Shown one piece after another: positions 1-8,196 of a stretch of DNA of 64,000 bases. A program made the translations under genes and the position numbers. Source of the DNA: Rothia mucilaginosa (GTDB lineage Bacteria > Actinomycetota > Actinomycetes > Actinomycetales > Micrococcaceae); contig NZ_JVSP01000005.1 in NCBI RefSeq assembly GCF_001061665.1, positions 33,818 to 97,817 of the forward strand, read 5' to 3'. The notes below the pieces were generated by a model, which saw only the letters and a program-made list of their open reading frames with translations, did not search any database and had not been told where the DNA came from. The number at the start of each line of letters is the position of its first letter. Positions within the stretch are counted from its first letter, which is position 1.

Positions 1-1
1 G

Positions 2-64
2 GAGGAGGTACTCCTCGACCGCCGCGAATTATTCGAGCTCGGCCTGAATGATGCTTCAAGGTGA
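2..64 (+). CDS. 3' end of an upstream gene (partial)
   Basis: The window opens in an open frame that stops with TGA at 62-64 and reads EEVLLDRRELFELGLNDASR. The charged, leucine-rich composition looks like the C-terminus of a real protein, but 20 residues are too few to name a family. It is followed by inverted repeats and a possible terminator, which fits a gene end. The alternative is that this is non-coding and the frame is open by chance. Confidence 0.4.
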   Translation, partial: EEVLLDRRELFELGLNDASR

Positions 65-104
65 CACTGAAGTGTCGTCGTGAGGCGGTTCTTAGACGTA
101 CAAT
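63..104 (+). promoter_or_regulatory. Possible promoter/operator before the propeller gene
   Basis: Positions 63-76 hold an inverted repeat (GACACT, 2-base centre, AGTGTC) of operator type. A good -10-like hexamer TACAAT lies at 99-104, without an obvious -35 at the right distance. Together they may form a regulated promoter for the gene starting at 253. This rests on motif appearance only. Confidence 0.3.
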
Positions 105-112
105 GTGAGTCG

Positions 113-139
113 TTTGCACTGCACTCGGTGCAAATTTTT
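113..139 (+). terminator. Inverted repeat followed by T run
   Basis: TTTGCAC (113-119) and GTGCAAA (128-134) are perfect 7-base arms around an 8-base spacer, followed by a run of T to 139. This could be a rho-independent terminator for the preceding gene or a leader/operator element downstream of the TACAAT hexamer. The sequence alone does not decide between them. Confidence 0.35.
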
Positions 140-164
140 GCTTGCGGATGCAACATTCGCCTGC

Positions 165-190
165 AGAACACCGATACAGAACACCGATAC
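165..190 (+). repeat. Tandem 13-bp duplication
   Basis: AGAACACCGATAC occurs twice head to tail (165-177 and 178-190). The unit is not a multiple of three, so a duplication here would shift the frame of a gene starting at 142. That supports placing the downstream start at 253. Confidence 0.8.
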
Positions 191-252
191 CTACCGCTTA
201 CGTGCGCACCGCACGAATTGGCGAGTCACTCACCGTTGAAAGAACCAGCCAC

Positions 253-1629
253 ATGAACATCACCTATAACGCCCAGCGGAACCCGCACCTGGGCGCTCCC
301 GGCGTCACCACCATGCACGGTGAGGCTCAGTCCTCCGACGCGACCCCTCTGCCCGGCCCCGGCGCGGGGCAGTGGCGCATCACCGGAACCAAGCTTGGCG
401 GCGCCTGCCCGACGATCCTTGCCGGGCGCGACGGCTTCATCCAGGTGCTGTGCACCCAGGTCTTTGCGCACGGAGAATTCATCACCCCGAAGCTTTCGAT
501 TCTTGACCCGCACACGGGCCGCGAGCTTTCGCACCTGGACATCCCCAAGGGGGCCCTGCTGGGAGGCGTGTACGCCTACCTTGACGCGAAGGACCGCATG
601 GTTCTGGTGGACGGTTCGCGGTGCCTGCTGAAGCTGGGGCACTCGAGCGACGGCCGCAGTATTCGCGTGGAGGAGCGCATCGACCTGAGCCGCATGCTGG
701 CCCAGAGCCCCAAGGACGCGGTGGTCGGCCTGGTGCCCGATTGGGGCGGGCGCATCTGGGTTGCCACGAAGAACGGCTACGTCGCGGTCGTTGATGCGGA
801 GCGCGGCACGATTCGTTCCATGCGCTTGAACAGGGTGTCGGTGGCCGGCGAGCGCATCGACAACTCGATTTCGGCCTGCCCGCTGGGAGTGAGCGTGGTG
901 ACTTCTCACGCGATCTACATGTTGCAGGCGAGCGCCGCGGGTGAGCCGACCCTGCGCTGGTGGCACGCCTACGACCGCGGCACGGCCCGCAAGCCGGGCA
1001 AGCTCGCCTGGGGCTCGGGCGCGTCCCCGACGTTCTTCGGCCCGAACGGCTCGGACTACGTGATGCTGACCGATAACGCGGACGTTCAGGAGTCGGTCAT
1101 CGTGTACCGCACCGAGGACGGTTCGAAGGTGGGGAGTGCGGGGTTGTTCACCGCGGGTGCTTCGGGCACCGAGAACTCCATGATTGGCGTGGGGAACACG
1201 ATGGTGGGCGCGAACACCTACGGCTATCCGTACCCCAAGTATCCGGAGGGGGCGGGCCCCTCGGTTCCGGCGACGGCTCTCTTTGCGCCCGGCATGGAGC
1301 GCTGGGATATTACCGACCGCGGCCTGCGCAAGATTTGGGACCGCAAGGATGTGTATTCCTCGGCGGTTCCGCGCTATTCGGCGGCCGACGGGCTGATTTA
1401 TACGTGTGAGCGTCGCCGCGGCCCGGCGGGGGCGGCGAACGGCGCCTACGCCTGGGCGGTGGCTCTGGATATGAAAACCGGCCGCACGGTGCACGAGCAG
1501 CGCCTGCCGCAGCACGTGAGCCTGCTGCTCGGCGGCGGCGATACCCTGCAGATGGTGGGCACGATTGATCGCTTTGGCACGTGGTGGCAGGGCACGATTA
1601 GCGGCGTGTACCGCATCGCGAAGGCTTAG
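253..1629 (+). CDS. Beta-propeller-like (PQQ/WD-type) protein of unknown function
   Basis: The 458-residue protein has no catalytic motif that I recognise. It shows repeated short beta-strand patterns with Gly/Asp turns and phrases such as DGFIQVL, GRIWVATKNGYVAVVD and LALDMKTGRTV-type blade ends, typical of PQQ-like or SMP-30/WD-like propellers. No signal peptide or membrane segment is seen, so it is probably cytosolic. The frame is open from an ATG at 142, but I place the start at ATG 253 because a 13-bp tandem duplication lies between the two and a GAAAG purine tract precedes 253. It is followed after 13 bases by a Tat-exported protein gene, so the two are probably co-transcribed. The function is unknown; the fold is an inference from composition. 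Confidence 0.7.
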   Translation: MNITYNAQRNPHLGAPGVTTMHGEAQSSDATPLPGPGAGQWRITGTKLGGACPTILAGRDGFIQVLCTQVFAHGEFITPKLSILDPHTGRELSHLDIPKGALLGGVYAYLDAKDRMVLVDGSRCLLKLGHSSDGRSIRVEERIDLSRMLAQSPKDAVVGLVPDWGGRIWVATKNGYVAVVDAERGTIRSMRLNRVSVAGERIDNSISACPLGVSVVTSHAIYMLQASAAGEPTLRWWHAYDRGTARKPGKLAWGSGASPTFFGPNGSDYVMLTDNADVQESVIVYRTEDGSKVGSAGLFTAGASGTENSMIGVGNTMVGANTYGYPYPKYPEGAGPSVPATALFAPGMERWDITDRGLRKIWDRKDVYSSAVPRYSAADGLIYTCERRRGPAGAANGAYAWAVALDMKTGRTVHEQRLPQHVSLLLGGGDTLQMVGTIDRFGTWWQGTISGVYRIAKA

Positions 1630-1642
1630 GAAGGGCAGAAGA

Positions 1643-2407
1643 ATGGAACGATACGCAATGAACACTTCCCGCCGTACCGCCCTGAAGGTGGCCGGCACCT
1701 CGGCGATGCTGGTGGCCGGCGGGGCCGCCCAGGGTGCGCAGGCCGCGACCCGTTCGGGTGGCCGTCGCTCGGCGAGCCCGCGACCGGTGACGCAACGGGG
1801 CGGTGGGGGGGCCACATCGGCTTATCTGATGCGGGTCCCGGTGCGGTTTACCGAACCGAGCGTGCGCCTGGAATTGCGCGCGCAGAACCCCGAGGCGGTC
1901 ACCCCGGTGCCGCTGCAGGATCGGCCGGCCCGAACCCTGAACCTGCGGAACCTGCCGAATCTTATGGGCATCGTGAACGAGGGAAATGCGACTCTGCCGG
2001 TGGGCACGCGCCTGCTCATTCGCGCTCGCGCTCAGGATCCGGCGACCGGTCTGCTCCTCACCCCGGAGGCAAGCTTGGTCGTTTCCGGCGGCGAGGCGGT
2101 TGCGGCCGGTGGGTCTGGCCCTTCGGTCCTGGTGCCTCCTGCGGATGCCCTCAGCCTGCAGGCCCTGGGCCGCGATGAGCTGAACGGCGCGGCCGGAGCG
2201 GGCGGGGAGAGCGTGTTGGAGCTACGCGTGGCTATTCCGGCGGGTCACCGCCTGGAGGTGCGCCTGCGCTACGCGGTCGCTTCGGGGGTGAGCGCCTCGC
2301 GCCTGAAGGGCGTGCACTGCTCGGCTTCCCTGGACATGGTTGCGGCTGGTCTGTCGCGGGGCTTCCATGAGGTGCAGAGCCCGGGCGTGGTCGCGGCGCT
2401 TGCCTAG
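1643..2407 (+). CDS. Tat-signal secreted protein of unknown function
   Basis: The 254-residue product begins with a twin-arginine signal: SRRTALK at residues 9-15, a hydrophobic Ala/Gly/Val stretch, and an AQA|A cleavage site near residue 34. It is therefore likely exported folded through the Tat pathway. The mature part is rich in Val, Leu, Arg and Pro with beta-type patterns (for example VRLELRAQNPEAVTPVPL and LELRVAIPAGHRLEVRL) and resembles no family I can name. The start ATG 1643 follows AGGAAGGGCAG; ATG 1658 is an alternative that keeps the signal. It lies 13 bases after the propeller gene and converges on the LysR gene, whose stop codon overlaps its end by 4 bases. Tat export often goes with a cofactor or early folding, but no cofactor motif is seen. 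Confidence 0.7.
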   Translation: MERYAMNTSRRTALKVAGTSAMLVAGGAAQGAQAATRSGGRRSASPRPVTQRGGGGATSAYLMRVPVRFTEPSVRLELRAQNPEAVTPVPLQDRPARTLNLRNLPNLMGIVNEGNATLPVGTRLLIRARAQDPATGLLLTPEASLVVSGGEAVAAGGSGPSVLVPPADALSLQALGRDELNGAAGAGGESVLELRVAIPAGHRLEVRLRYAVASGVSASRLKGVHCSASLDMVAAGLSRGFHEVQSPGVVAALA

Positions 2408-3342
2408 TCGCGCCCCTGGCGTCCGCCGTCGGCTTCGTGCTCGCCGAAGGCCACCTTGACCGCGTGGTGGAGCGCCTCGCGCACCATGGCGATGGCGGGG
2501 TTGGCGGCGGATTCGCGGCGTACGGCGGTAAAGATTTTGCGGCAGGGCTTGCCGGGTAGCTCTACGATGCGTAGCCCCTCGGTGGTGGAGAGCGAGGAGA
2601 GGATGAAGCCGGGCACGATGGTGACGGCGAATCCTGCCTTGACGAGGTTGGAGTTCGTAATCATGTCATTGGCGCTGTAGCGGATGACCGGCTCGAATCC
2701 TGCGGTACGGCACTGGTTGAGCGCCCAGCTGCGGGAGGTGTTCTGTTCCATTTCCAGGACCCAGGGGAGTGCGTGCGCTTCCTCAATTGAGGTGATGGTG
2801 GAGGTGCTGGGCACGATGAGGCTGAGCGGGTCTTCGGTGAGTAGCTCGGAGTGCAGTTCGGGGTACTCGGGGATGTGGTGGTGCGGGTAGGCTTCGGAGA
2901 GCACCATGTCGTATTCGCGGCTTCGGGTCAGCGAGGTGCCGGTTTCGGGGTCAATCTGCAGCACCTGTAACGTGAGCGAGGGGGCGTGCTCGGCAAGGTA
3001 GGTGAGCGCGGCCGGTAGCAGGGCGAAGGCCGCGGATTGGAAGATGGCCAGGCGCACGCGTCCTGCGGGTTCTCCGGTGAGGTTGGCGACGGAGGTCTGC
3101 ATGCGATCGAGCTCGCGCAGGATGCTACGGGCGCTTTCGACGACGATGAGCCCGGCGCTGGTGAGCTGCACTCGCCTACCGATGCGTTGCAGGAGTGCGG
3201 TGCCGGTTTCTTTTTCGAGGGTTGCAATCTGCTGCGAGACTGCGGAGGGGGTGAGGCTGAGCGCCTCTGCCGCGGCGATGATGGTGCCCCGCTCCTGGAT
3301 TTCGAGGAGCATCTGCATGCGTCGGATGTCGTAGATGGACAC
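2404..3342 (-). CDS. LysR-family transcriptional regulator
   Basis: The 312-residue protein has an N-terminal winged helix (residues about 2-62: RRMQMLLEIQERGTIIAAAE, LTPSAVSQQIATLEKE, LLQRIGRRVQLTSAG) followed by a linker helix and a periplasmic-binding-like effector domain (about 92-295). This is the standard LysR layout and length. The longer open frame begins at 3462, but GTG 3342 has an ideal AGGAG six bases upstream and starts right at the HTH, so I use it. The gene is divergent from putA across 562 bases that include a T-N11-A dyad, so it is a candidate regulator of putA and of itself. The effector is unknown; proline is a guess from context. Confidence 0.9.
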   Translation of the reverse strand: MSIYDIRRMQMLLEIQERGTIIAAAEALSLTPSAVSQQIATLEKETGTALLQRIGRRVQLTSAGLIVVESARSILRELDRMQTSVANLTGEPAGRVRLAIFQSAAFALLPAALTYLAEHAPSLTLQVLQIDPETGTSLTRSREYDMVLSEAYPHHHIPEYPELHSELLTEDPLSLIVPSTSTITSIEEAHALPWVLEMEQNTSRSWALNQCRTAGFEPVIRYSANDMITNSNLVKAGFAVTIVPGFILSSLSTTEGLRIVELPGKPCRKIFTAVRRESAANPAIAMVREALHHAVKVAFGEHEADGGRQGRD

Positions 3343-3904
3343 GGTGTACTCCTGCTTTCTCCCGTGGGTGCTCCCGTCGAGGTTTTCGTCTCGACGGGGG
3401 AGCGTTGTGCGCGGGTCGGTTCCCTTGCGGCTGTGTGTCTCTGATAGTGGACTCTCGTCCATAGTAGCGCGCTCGGTGAACGCTGAAAATACGCCGCCTT
3501 CGTGGGGGAATCGCTCCGGGGGAGGGGCCTTCCGTGCGGGTAGCTCGCGGATAGCGTCTTGTCCGGGGCTTTTTGCGGGTTGTGAGGGGTTTCCGAGGTG
3601 TTTTTAATTCTGTTTTTGATGTGTTCGTTTGTTACGTTCTAGGTTCGTCGTTTGGTCCTGGAAGTGCTAGCCTGGGAGGGATGGATAGCGATGCCGCTAT
3701 CGTTCTTGCCTATCCCCACGAAACACGGTGTTTTGCGAGGGGGGCGGACGGAATCACCTCCCGGGTTTATTTAGAAAATCTAAACAAACTTTGGAAAAAA
3801 CATTCAGTTTTTCTAATGAGGTGTTCGGCACTCTTTTGTGGTGAAATAGAGACATCGCCAAACGTGGTGTGTACCGCACACAGTGAAATAGTTAGGAGTC
3901 AAGG
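3343..3904. other. Divergent intergenic region, LysR gene / putA
   Basis: These 562 bases hold no convincing gene. An open frame at 3573-3908 has poor composition. The part nearest putA (about 3600-3850) is clearly AT-richer than the surroundings, as expected for a promoter region. It contains the T-N11-A palindrome at 3770-3784, a related TTTTTCTAA element near 3809 that can pair with it, and an inverted repeat GTGTG-N5-CACAC at 3867-3881 just before the putA ribosome site. Confidence 0.7.
3770..3784. promoter_or_regulatory. Candidate LysR-type operator (T-N11-A dyad)
   Basis: TTTAGA-AAA-TCTAAA is a perfect 15-base interrupted palindrome; its inner 13 bases fit the T-N11-A pattern recognised by LysR proteins. 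It lies between a LysR gene and putA, about 120 bases before the putA start. Binding is inferred from motif shape and position. Confidence 0.5.
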
Positions 3905-6900
3905 ATGACCCATCCTTTCGCATCTGAGCACTACCAGAAGATGGCTCAGGAAGCTCGTCAGCTCGTTCGTCAGTGGGTGAACGAGTCCCAGTCGATTAAG
4001 CCCACCTTTGCGGCTGAGCAGCTGGCAGGCGTTCTGAAGGACCCGAACGGTCTTCCCTTCACCGTCGGCTTCGTCGATGGCGTGATTCGCCCCGAGGATG
4101 ACAACGTCTCCGGTCGTAACCTGTCCCGCATCGCTGGCCTGGCACCGTCCTTCCTTCCCTGGTACATGAAGTCCGCCGTTGGCTTCGGCGGCAAGCTGGC
4201 CGGCAAGGTTGCCTGGCCCACCGTTCCCGTCGCACGCCGCGTTCTGCGTGAGATGGTTGGCCACCTGATTGTCGACGCTTCTGAGGAGAAGCTGGGCGAC
4301 GCTATCGCAGAGCTGACCAAGAGCGGTAACCGCCTGAACGTCAACCTGCTCGGCGAGGCCGTGCTGGGTGACAAGGAAGCTGAGCACCGCCTGTCCGAGA
4401 CCAAGCGTCTGCTGGCTCGCGACGACGTCGACTACGTCTCCATCAAGGTATCCGCTGTTTCCGGCCCCCACCAGCACTGGGCATTCGACGAGGTTGTTGA
4501 GACCGCTGTTCGCCGCCTGACCCCGCTGTACGAGCTGGCTGCTTCTTCCTCCCCCAAGAAGTTCATCAACCTGGACATGGAGGAGTACAAGGACCTCGAC
4601 CTGACCATCGAGGTGTTCACCAAGATCCTGGACCAGCCCCAGCTGAAGGACCTGGAAGCCGGTATCGTGCTCCAGGCATACCTGCCCGACACCCTGGCTG
4701 CAATGCAGCACCTGCAGGAATGGGCCGCAAAGCGCGTTGCTGCTGGCGGCTCCGGCGTCAAGGTCCGCCTGGTGAAGGGTGCAAACCTCTCCATGGAGAT
4801 CGTGGAAGCCGTCATGCACGGCTGGCCGCTGACCACCTGGGACACCAAGCAGGCTGCTGACACCAACTACAAGCGCGTTCTGGACTACGCACTGCGTCCC
4901 GAGCACGTGAAGAACATCCGCCTCGGTATCGCAGGCCACAACCTCTTCGACGTTGCTTTCGCACTGCTGCTGTCCGAGGACCGCGGCGTGAAGGATCGCG
5001 TCGAGTTCGAGATGCTGATCGGTATGGCTGAGCAGCAGGCAGAGATCATCCGCCGCCGCGTTGGCCACCTGCTGCTGTACGTGCCCGTCGTGAACCCCAA
5101 GGAATTTGACGTTGCAATCGCATACCTGATTCGTCGTCTCGAGGAGAACGCTTCCTCCGAGAACTTCATGTCCGGTATCTTCGACCTGGCAACCGACGAG
5201 TCCATCTTCAAGCGCGAAGAGGACCGCTTCATGCGTGCACTGAACTCCGTCACCGACGAGGTTCCCGCACCCAAGCGCACCCAGAACCGTCTGACCGAGA
5301 ACGAGGACAACGTCTTCGTACCGGCAGGTCGCTTCGAGAACACCCCCGACACCGACCCCGCACTGGCCGGTAACCGTGAGTGGGGTCGCGCAATCCTCGA
5401 GCGCTCCAAGACCACCAAGCTGGGCATCGACACCCTCAAGGCTAACGAGCTGACCAGCGAGGCTGAGGCTGAGAAGCTGATCAAGGAAGCCGAAGAAGCT
5501 GGCAAGGCATGGGGTAAGCTCTCCGGCCACGAGCGTGCAGAGATTCTGCGCAAGGTCGGTAAGGCTATTGCACTGCGCCGCGGTGACCTGCTGGAGGTTA
5601 TGGCAGCTGAGGCTGGCAAGACCCTGGAGCAGGGCGATACCGAGGTCTCCGAGGCAATCGACTTCGCATACTACTACGCAATGCTGGCTGAGGACCTCGA
5701 GAAGATTGACGGCGCAAAGCACAAGTCCGTGGATGTGACCCTGGTTGTTCCCCCGTGGAACTTCCCGACCGCTATCCCCGCCGGTGGTGTTCTGGCTGGT
5801 CTGGCTGCAGGTTCTGCTGTCATCTTCAAGCCCGCAACCATCACCGCTCGCACCGGTGCCCTGATCGCAGAGATCATGTGGGAAGCAGGCGTTCCCAAGG
5901 AAGTTCTGAAGCTCGTCAAGGTTGTTGACCGCGCTGCAGGCAAGCTGCTCATCTCGCACCCCGAGGTGGACCGCCTGATCCTGACCGGTGGTTACGAGAC
6001 CGCTGAGCTCTTCCGCTCCTGGCGTGATGACCTGCCGCTGTTCGGTGAGACCTCGGGTAAGAACTCGATTATCGTCACCCCGAACGCTGACATCGACCTG
6101 GCCGTCAAGGACGTCGTCTACTCGGCATTCGGCCACGCAGGCCAGAAGTGCTCCGCAGGCTCCACCGTTATCCTGGTGGGCTCCGTGGCACAGTCCGAGC
6201 GTTTCCGCCGTCAGCTGCTCGACTCGGTCAACTCCCTGCACGTGGCACACCCGCAGGACATCGAGTCCCAGATGGGCCCCGTCGTTCAGAAGCCCGAAGA
6301 GAAGCTGCTGCGCGGTCTGACCACCCTCGGCCCGGGCGAGCGCTGGCTCATCCAGCCGAAGGAACTGGACGAGACCGGCCGCCTGTGGAGCCCCGGTGTT
6401 CGCGAAGGCGTCAAGCCCGGTTCCGAGTACCACATGACCGAGTACTTCGGCCCCATCCTGGGTATCATGACCGCTGACACCCTGGAAGAGGCAATCGAGC
6501 TGCAGAACGCACCCGACTACGGTCTGACCGCCGGCCTGCACTCGCTGGATGCCGACGAGCTCGAGCTGTGGCTCTCCAAGGTTCAGGCAGGTAACCTGTA
6601 CGTGAACCGTGCAATTACCGGTGCAATCGTTCAGCGTCAGCCCTTCGGTGGTTGGAAGAAGTCCACCGTGGGTTCGGGTACCAAGGCCGGTGGCCCCAGC
6701 TACCTGATTGCCCTGTCCGATTGGGAGCCCGTCCAGTCCACCGCAACCGCAACCACCCACTCGGTGACCGTTCGCGAGACCCTGGCTACCATCGAGAACT
6801 CCGAGCTGGGCAAGCGCGATGACTTCGCCTTCATCAAGCGCGGCGTCTCCTCCGACGCACACGCTTGGGACACCGAGTTCGGCTTCGGCCACGACCCCTC

Positions 6901-7396
6901 GAAGCTGGGCGTCGAGCGCAACATCCTGCGCTACGTCCCCACCCAGGTTCTGGTTCGTGCCGACGAGTCCGCATCCCCGGCAGAAGCCCTGCGCGTTGTG
7001 CTCGCCGGCCTGGCAGCTAACGCACCGGTCGCTCTGTCCGTCGGTAAGGACCTGCCGGTCGATGTCCGCGGCGTCCTGGAGAACAAGGGTGTCAAGTACG
7101 AGGTCAAGTCGGACGCACAGTTCCGCGAGTACCTGGCTTCGAACGCCAAGACCCCGGTTCGCGCACTGGCCGGTACCCCGCTGGAAGGCACCCGCATCCG
7201 CTACATCGGCAACGATGTGAAGTCCATCTACTCGGCACTGGGTGGTCGCCCGGATGTTGCAGTGTACTTCGCACCGGTCACCGAGGCTGGCCGCATCGAG
7301 ATGCTGCCCTTCCTCCGTGAGCAGGCTGTTTCGATTACCGCACACCGTTTCGGTAACCCGAACCGCTTCTCCGAGCGCGTCATTTCTTCCCGCTAA
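3905..7396 (+). CDS. putA: Bifunctional proline dehydrogenase / glutamate-semialdehyde dehydrogenase (PutA)
   Basis: The 1163-residue enzyme oxidises proline to pyrroline-5-carboxylate with FAD and then to glutamate with NAD. The proline dehydrogenase barrel covers roughly residues 120-470 (VKVRLVKGANLSMEIVEAV and RLGIAGHNLFDVAF are typical). The aldehyde dehydrogenase domain covers about 490-960, with the catalytic cysteine in GHAGQKCSAG (Cys749) and the substrate motif VVPPWNFP. A further 200 residues of unclear role close the protein. There is no N-terminal DNA-binding domain, so it is not an autoregulatory PutA. ATG 3905 follows TTAGGAG. Its codons are strongly selected (Ala as GCA/GCT, few rare codons) unlike the adjacent LysR gene, which suggests high expression. 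A strong terminator follows at 7427. Confidence 0.96.
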   Translation: MTHPFASEHYQKMAQEARQLVRQWVNESQSIKPTFAAEQLAGVLKDPNGLPFTVGFVDGVIRPEDDNVSGRNLSRIAGLAPSFLPWYMKSAVGFGGKLAGKVAWPTVPVARRVLREMVGHLIVDASEEKLGDAIAELTKSGNRLNVNLLGEAVLGDKEAEHRLSETKRLLARDDVDYVSIKVSAVSGPHQHWAFDEVVETAVRRLTPLYELAASSSPKKFINLDMEEYKDLDLTIEVFTKILDQPQLKDLEAGIVLQAYLPDTLAAMQHLQEWAAKRVAAGGSGVKVRLVKGANLSMEIVEAVMHGWPLTTWDTKQAADTNYKRVLDYALRPEHVKNIRLGIAGHNLFDVAFALLLSEDRGVKDRVEFEMLIGMAEQQAEIIRRRVGHLLLYVPVVNPKEFDVAIAYLIRRLEENASSENFMSGIFDLATDESIFKREEDRFMRALNSVTDEVPAPKRTQNRLTENEDNVFVPAGRFENTPDTDPALAGNREWGRAILERSKTTKLGIDTLKANELTSEAEAEKLIKEAEEAGKAWGKLSGHERAEILRKVGKAIALRRGDLLEVMAAEAGKTLEQGDTEVSEAIDFAYYYAMLAEDLEKIDGAKHKSVDVTLVVPPWNFPTAIPAGGVLAGLAAGSAVIFKPATITARTGALIAEIMWEAGVPKEVLKLVKVVDRAAGKLLISHPEVDRLILTGGYETAELFRSWRDDLPLFGETSGKNSIIVTPNADIDLAVKDVVYSAFGHAGQKCSAGSTVILVGSVAQSERFRRQLLDSVNSLHVAHPQDIESQMGPVVQKPEEKLLRGLTTLGPGERWLIQPKELDETGRLWSPGVREGVKPGSEYHMTEYFGPILGIMTADTLEEAIELQNAPDYGLTAGLHSLDADELELWLSKVQAGNLYVNRAITGAIVQRQPFGGWKKSTVGSGTKAGGPSYLIALSDWEPVQSTATATTHSVTVRETLATIENSELGKRDDFAFIKRGVSSDAHAWDTEFGFGHDPSKLGVERNILRYVPTQVLVRADESASPAEALRVVLAGLAANAPVALSVGKDLPVDVRGVLENKGVKYEVKSDAQFREYLASNAKTPVRALAGTPLEGTRIRYIGNDVKSIYSALGGRPDVAVYFAPVTEAGRIEMLPFLREQAVSITAHRFGNPNRFSERVISSR

Positions 7397-7728
7397 GGCG
7401 CTGTGAGAGTTTAGCTCTCTAGCCTAGGCTCAGGGCCCTGCACCTTCATGGTGTGGGGCCCTGAGCCTTTTGGTGCGTCTGATGGCTGTCTGCTGGAGGT
7501 GAGTAATAGGGGTGCTTCTAGGGCCTTGGGAAGGGGTGATTGTTGGGCGGTTAGATAGGATAAGGAAAATATAGTGTCATAGAAGTGGTACGGGGGTGTT
7601 TGGACGTGCCCCGCGTTACTTCTTATGTGATAATTGGTGTAGGACGTTCCGTCATCCCACATACGGAACGACACCGTGCGCGGGACGGTCCGCGCTACGC
7701 AAGAACACACTGAAAGGACACCGCTGCT
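7397..7728 (+). other. Intergenic region between putA and gcvH
   Basis: The region carries the putA terminator (7427-7471) and then a likely promoter for gcvH with an extended -10-like TGTGATAAT around 7626-7634. An inverted repeat with 8-base arms (CGTTCCGT 7645-7652, ACGGAACG 7663-7670) follows in what would be the gcvH leader. I see no glycine-riboswitch core and no gene. Confidence 0.55.
7427..7471 (+). terminator. Rho-independent terminator of putA
   Basis: GGCTCAGGGCCC (7427-7438) pairs with GGGCCCTGAGCC (7456-7467), with further pairing inside (TGCACC/GGTGTG), and is followed by TTTT. It starts 30 bases after the putA stop codon. Confidence 0.85.
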
Positions 7729-8121
7729 ATGAGCAACGTTCCCGCAGAACTCTCGTACACTTCTGAGCACGAGTGGGTTTCCGCTCTCACCGCCGAGGGC
7801 ACCGTACGTGTTGGTATTACCGACCACGCTCAGGATGCACTGGGTGACGTCGTCTACGTCGACCTTCCCTCTGTCGGCGATTCTGTAGCTGCTGAGGATA
7901 GCTTCGGTGAGATTGAGTCCACCAAGTCTGTCTCCGATCTCTTTGCTCCCATCGCTGGCGAGATTGTCGCAGTGAACGAGGGCCTGGAGGATGACCCCGC
8001 ACTGGTGAACTCCGATCCCTACGGCGAGGGTTGGATCATTGAGATTCGTCCCGAGAACGCTGATGACCTGGCAAACCTGCTGACTGCAGAGGGCTACCAG
8101 GCAGAGCTGGACAAGCTTTAA
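7729..8121 (+). CDS. gcvH: Glycine cleavage system H protein (lipoyl carrier)
   Basis: The 130-residue protein shuttles the methylamine group from the P to the T protein on a lipoyl arm. The lipoylation site is Lys66 in ESTKSVSD, and the sandwich-hybrid fold motifs (HEWV, GITDHAQDALGD, GWIIEIRP) are intact. AAAGGA lies 10 bases before ATG 7729. No gcvT or gcvP lies in the window; in actinobacteria gcvH is often found instead beside garA and the MerR gene ftsR, and here ftsR follows after 580 bases. Its codons are of the highly expressed type. A terminator follows directly, so it is probably a single-gene transcript. Confidence 0.96.
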   Translation: MSNVPAELSYTSEHEWVSALTAEGTVRVGITDHAQDALGDVVYVDLPSVGDSVAAEDSFGEIESTKSVSDLFAPIAGEIVAVNEGLEDDPALVNSDPYGEGWIIEIRPENADDLANLLTAEGYQAELDKL

Positions 8122-8162
8122 GCCTTAAGAACCCGCCCCCGTAGGGGTGTCTAGAGTTAAAG

Positions 8163-8196
8163 CGGCGAGACCAAATTGGTCTCGCCGTTTTTCTTT
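8163..8196 (+). terminator. Rho-independent terminator of gcvH
   Basis: CGGCGAGACC (8163-8172) pairs perfectly with GGTCTCGCCG (8178-8187) across AAATT, followed by TTTTTCTTT. It begins 41 bases after the gcvH stop codon. Confidence 0.92.

Noticed and set aside
226-1815. A 529-codon antisense frame across the propeller gene
   Set aside because: Arg/His/Ala/Pro-rich shadow without ribosome site or known domain. The plus-strand frame has far better protein character and a sensible neighbour.
3867-3881. GlxR/CRP-type site (TGTG...CACA) before putA
   Set aside because: Spacing between TGTG and CACA is 5 bases instead of the 8 of the GlxR consensus (TGTGA-N6-TCACA).
3573-3908. Open frame of 111 codons upstream of putA
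   Set aside because: It runs through the AT-rich promoter and operator region and overlaps the putA start. Composition is not protein-like.
3899-7345. A 1148-codon open frame antisense to putA
   Set aside because: It is the mirror of a strongly codon-biased gene. Its product is Gly/Val/Leu/Gln/Asp/Cys-rich with no domain, and putA on the other strand is unambiguous.
7560-7728. Glycine riboswitch before gcvH
   Set aside because: I looked for the paired aptamer cores and found none. Only a simple inverted repeat is present.
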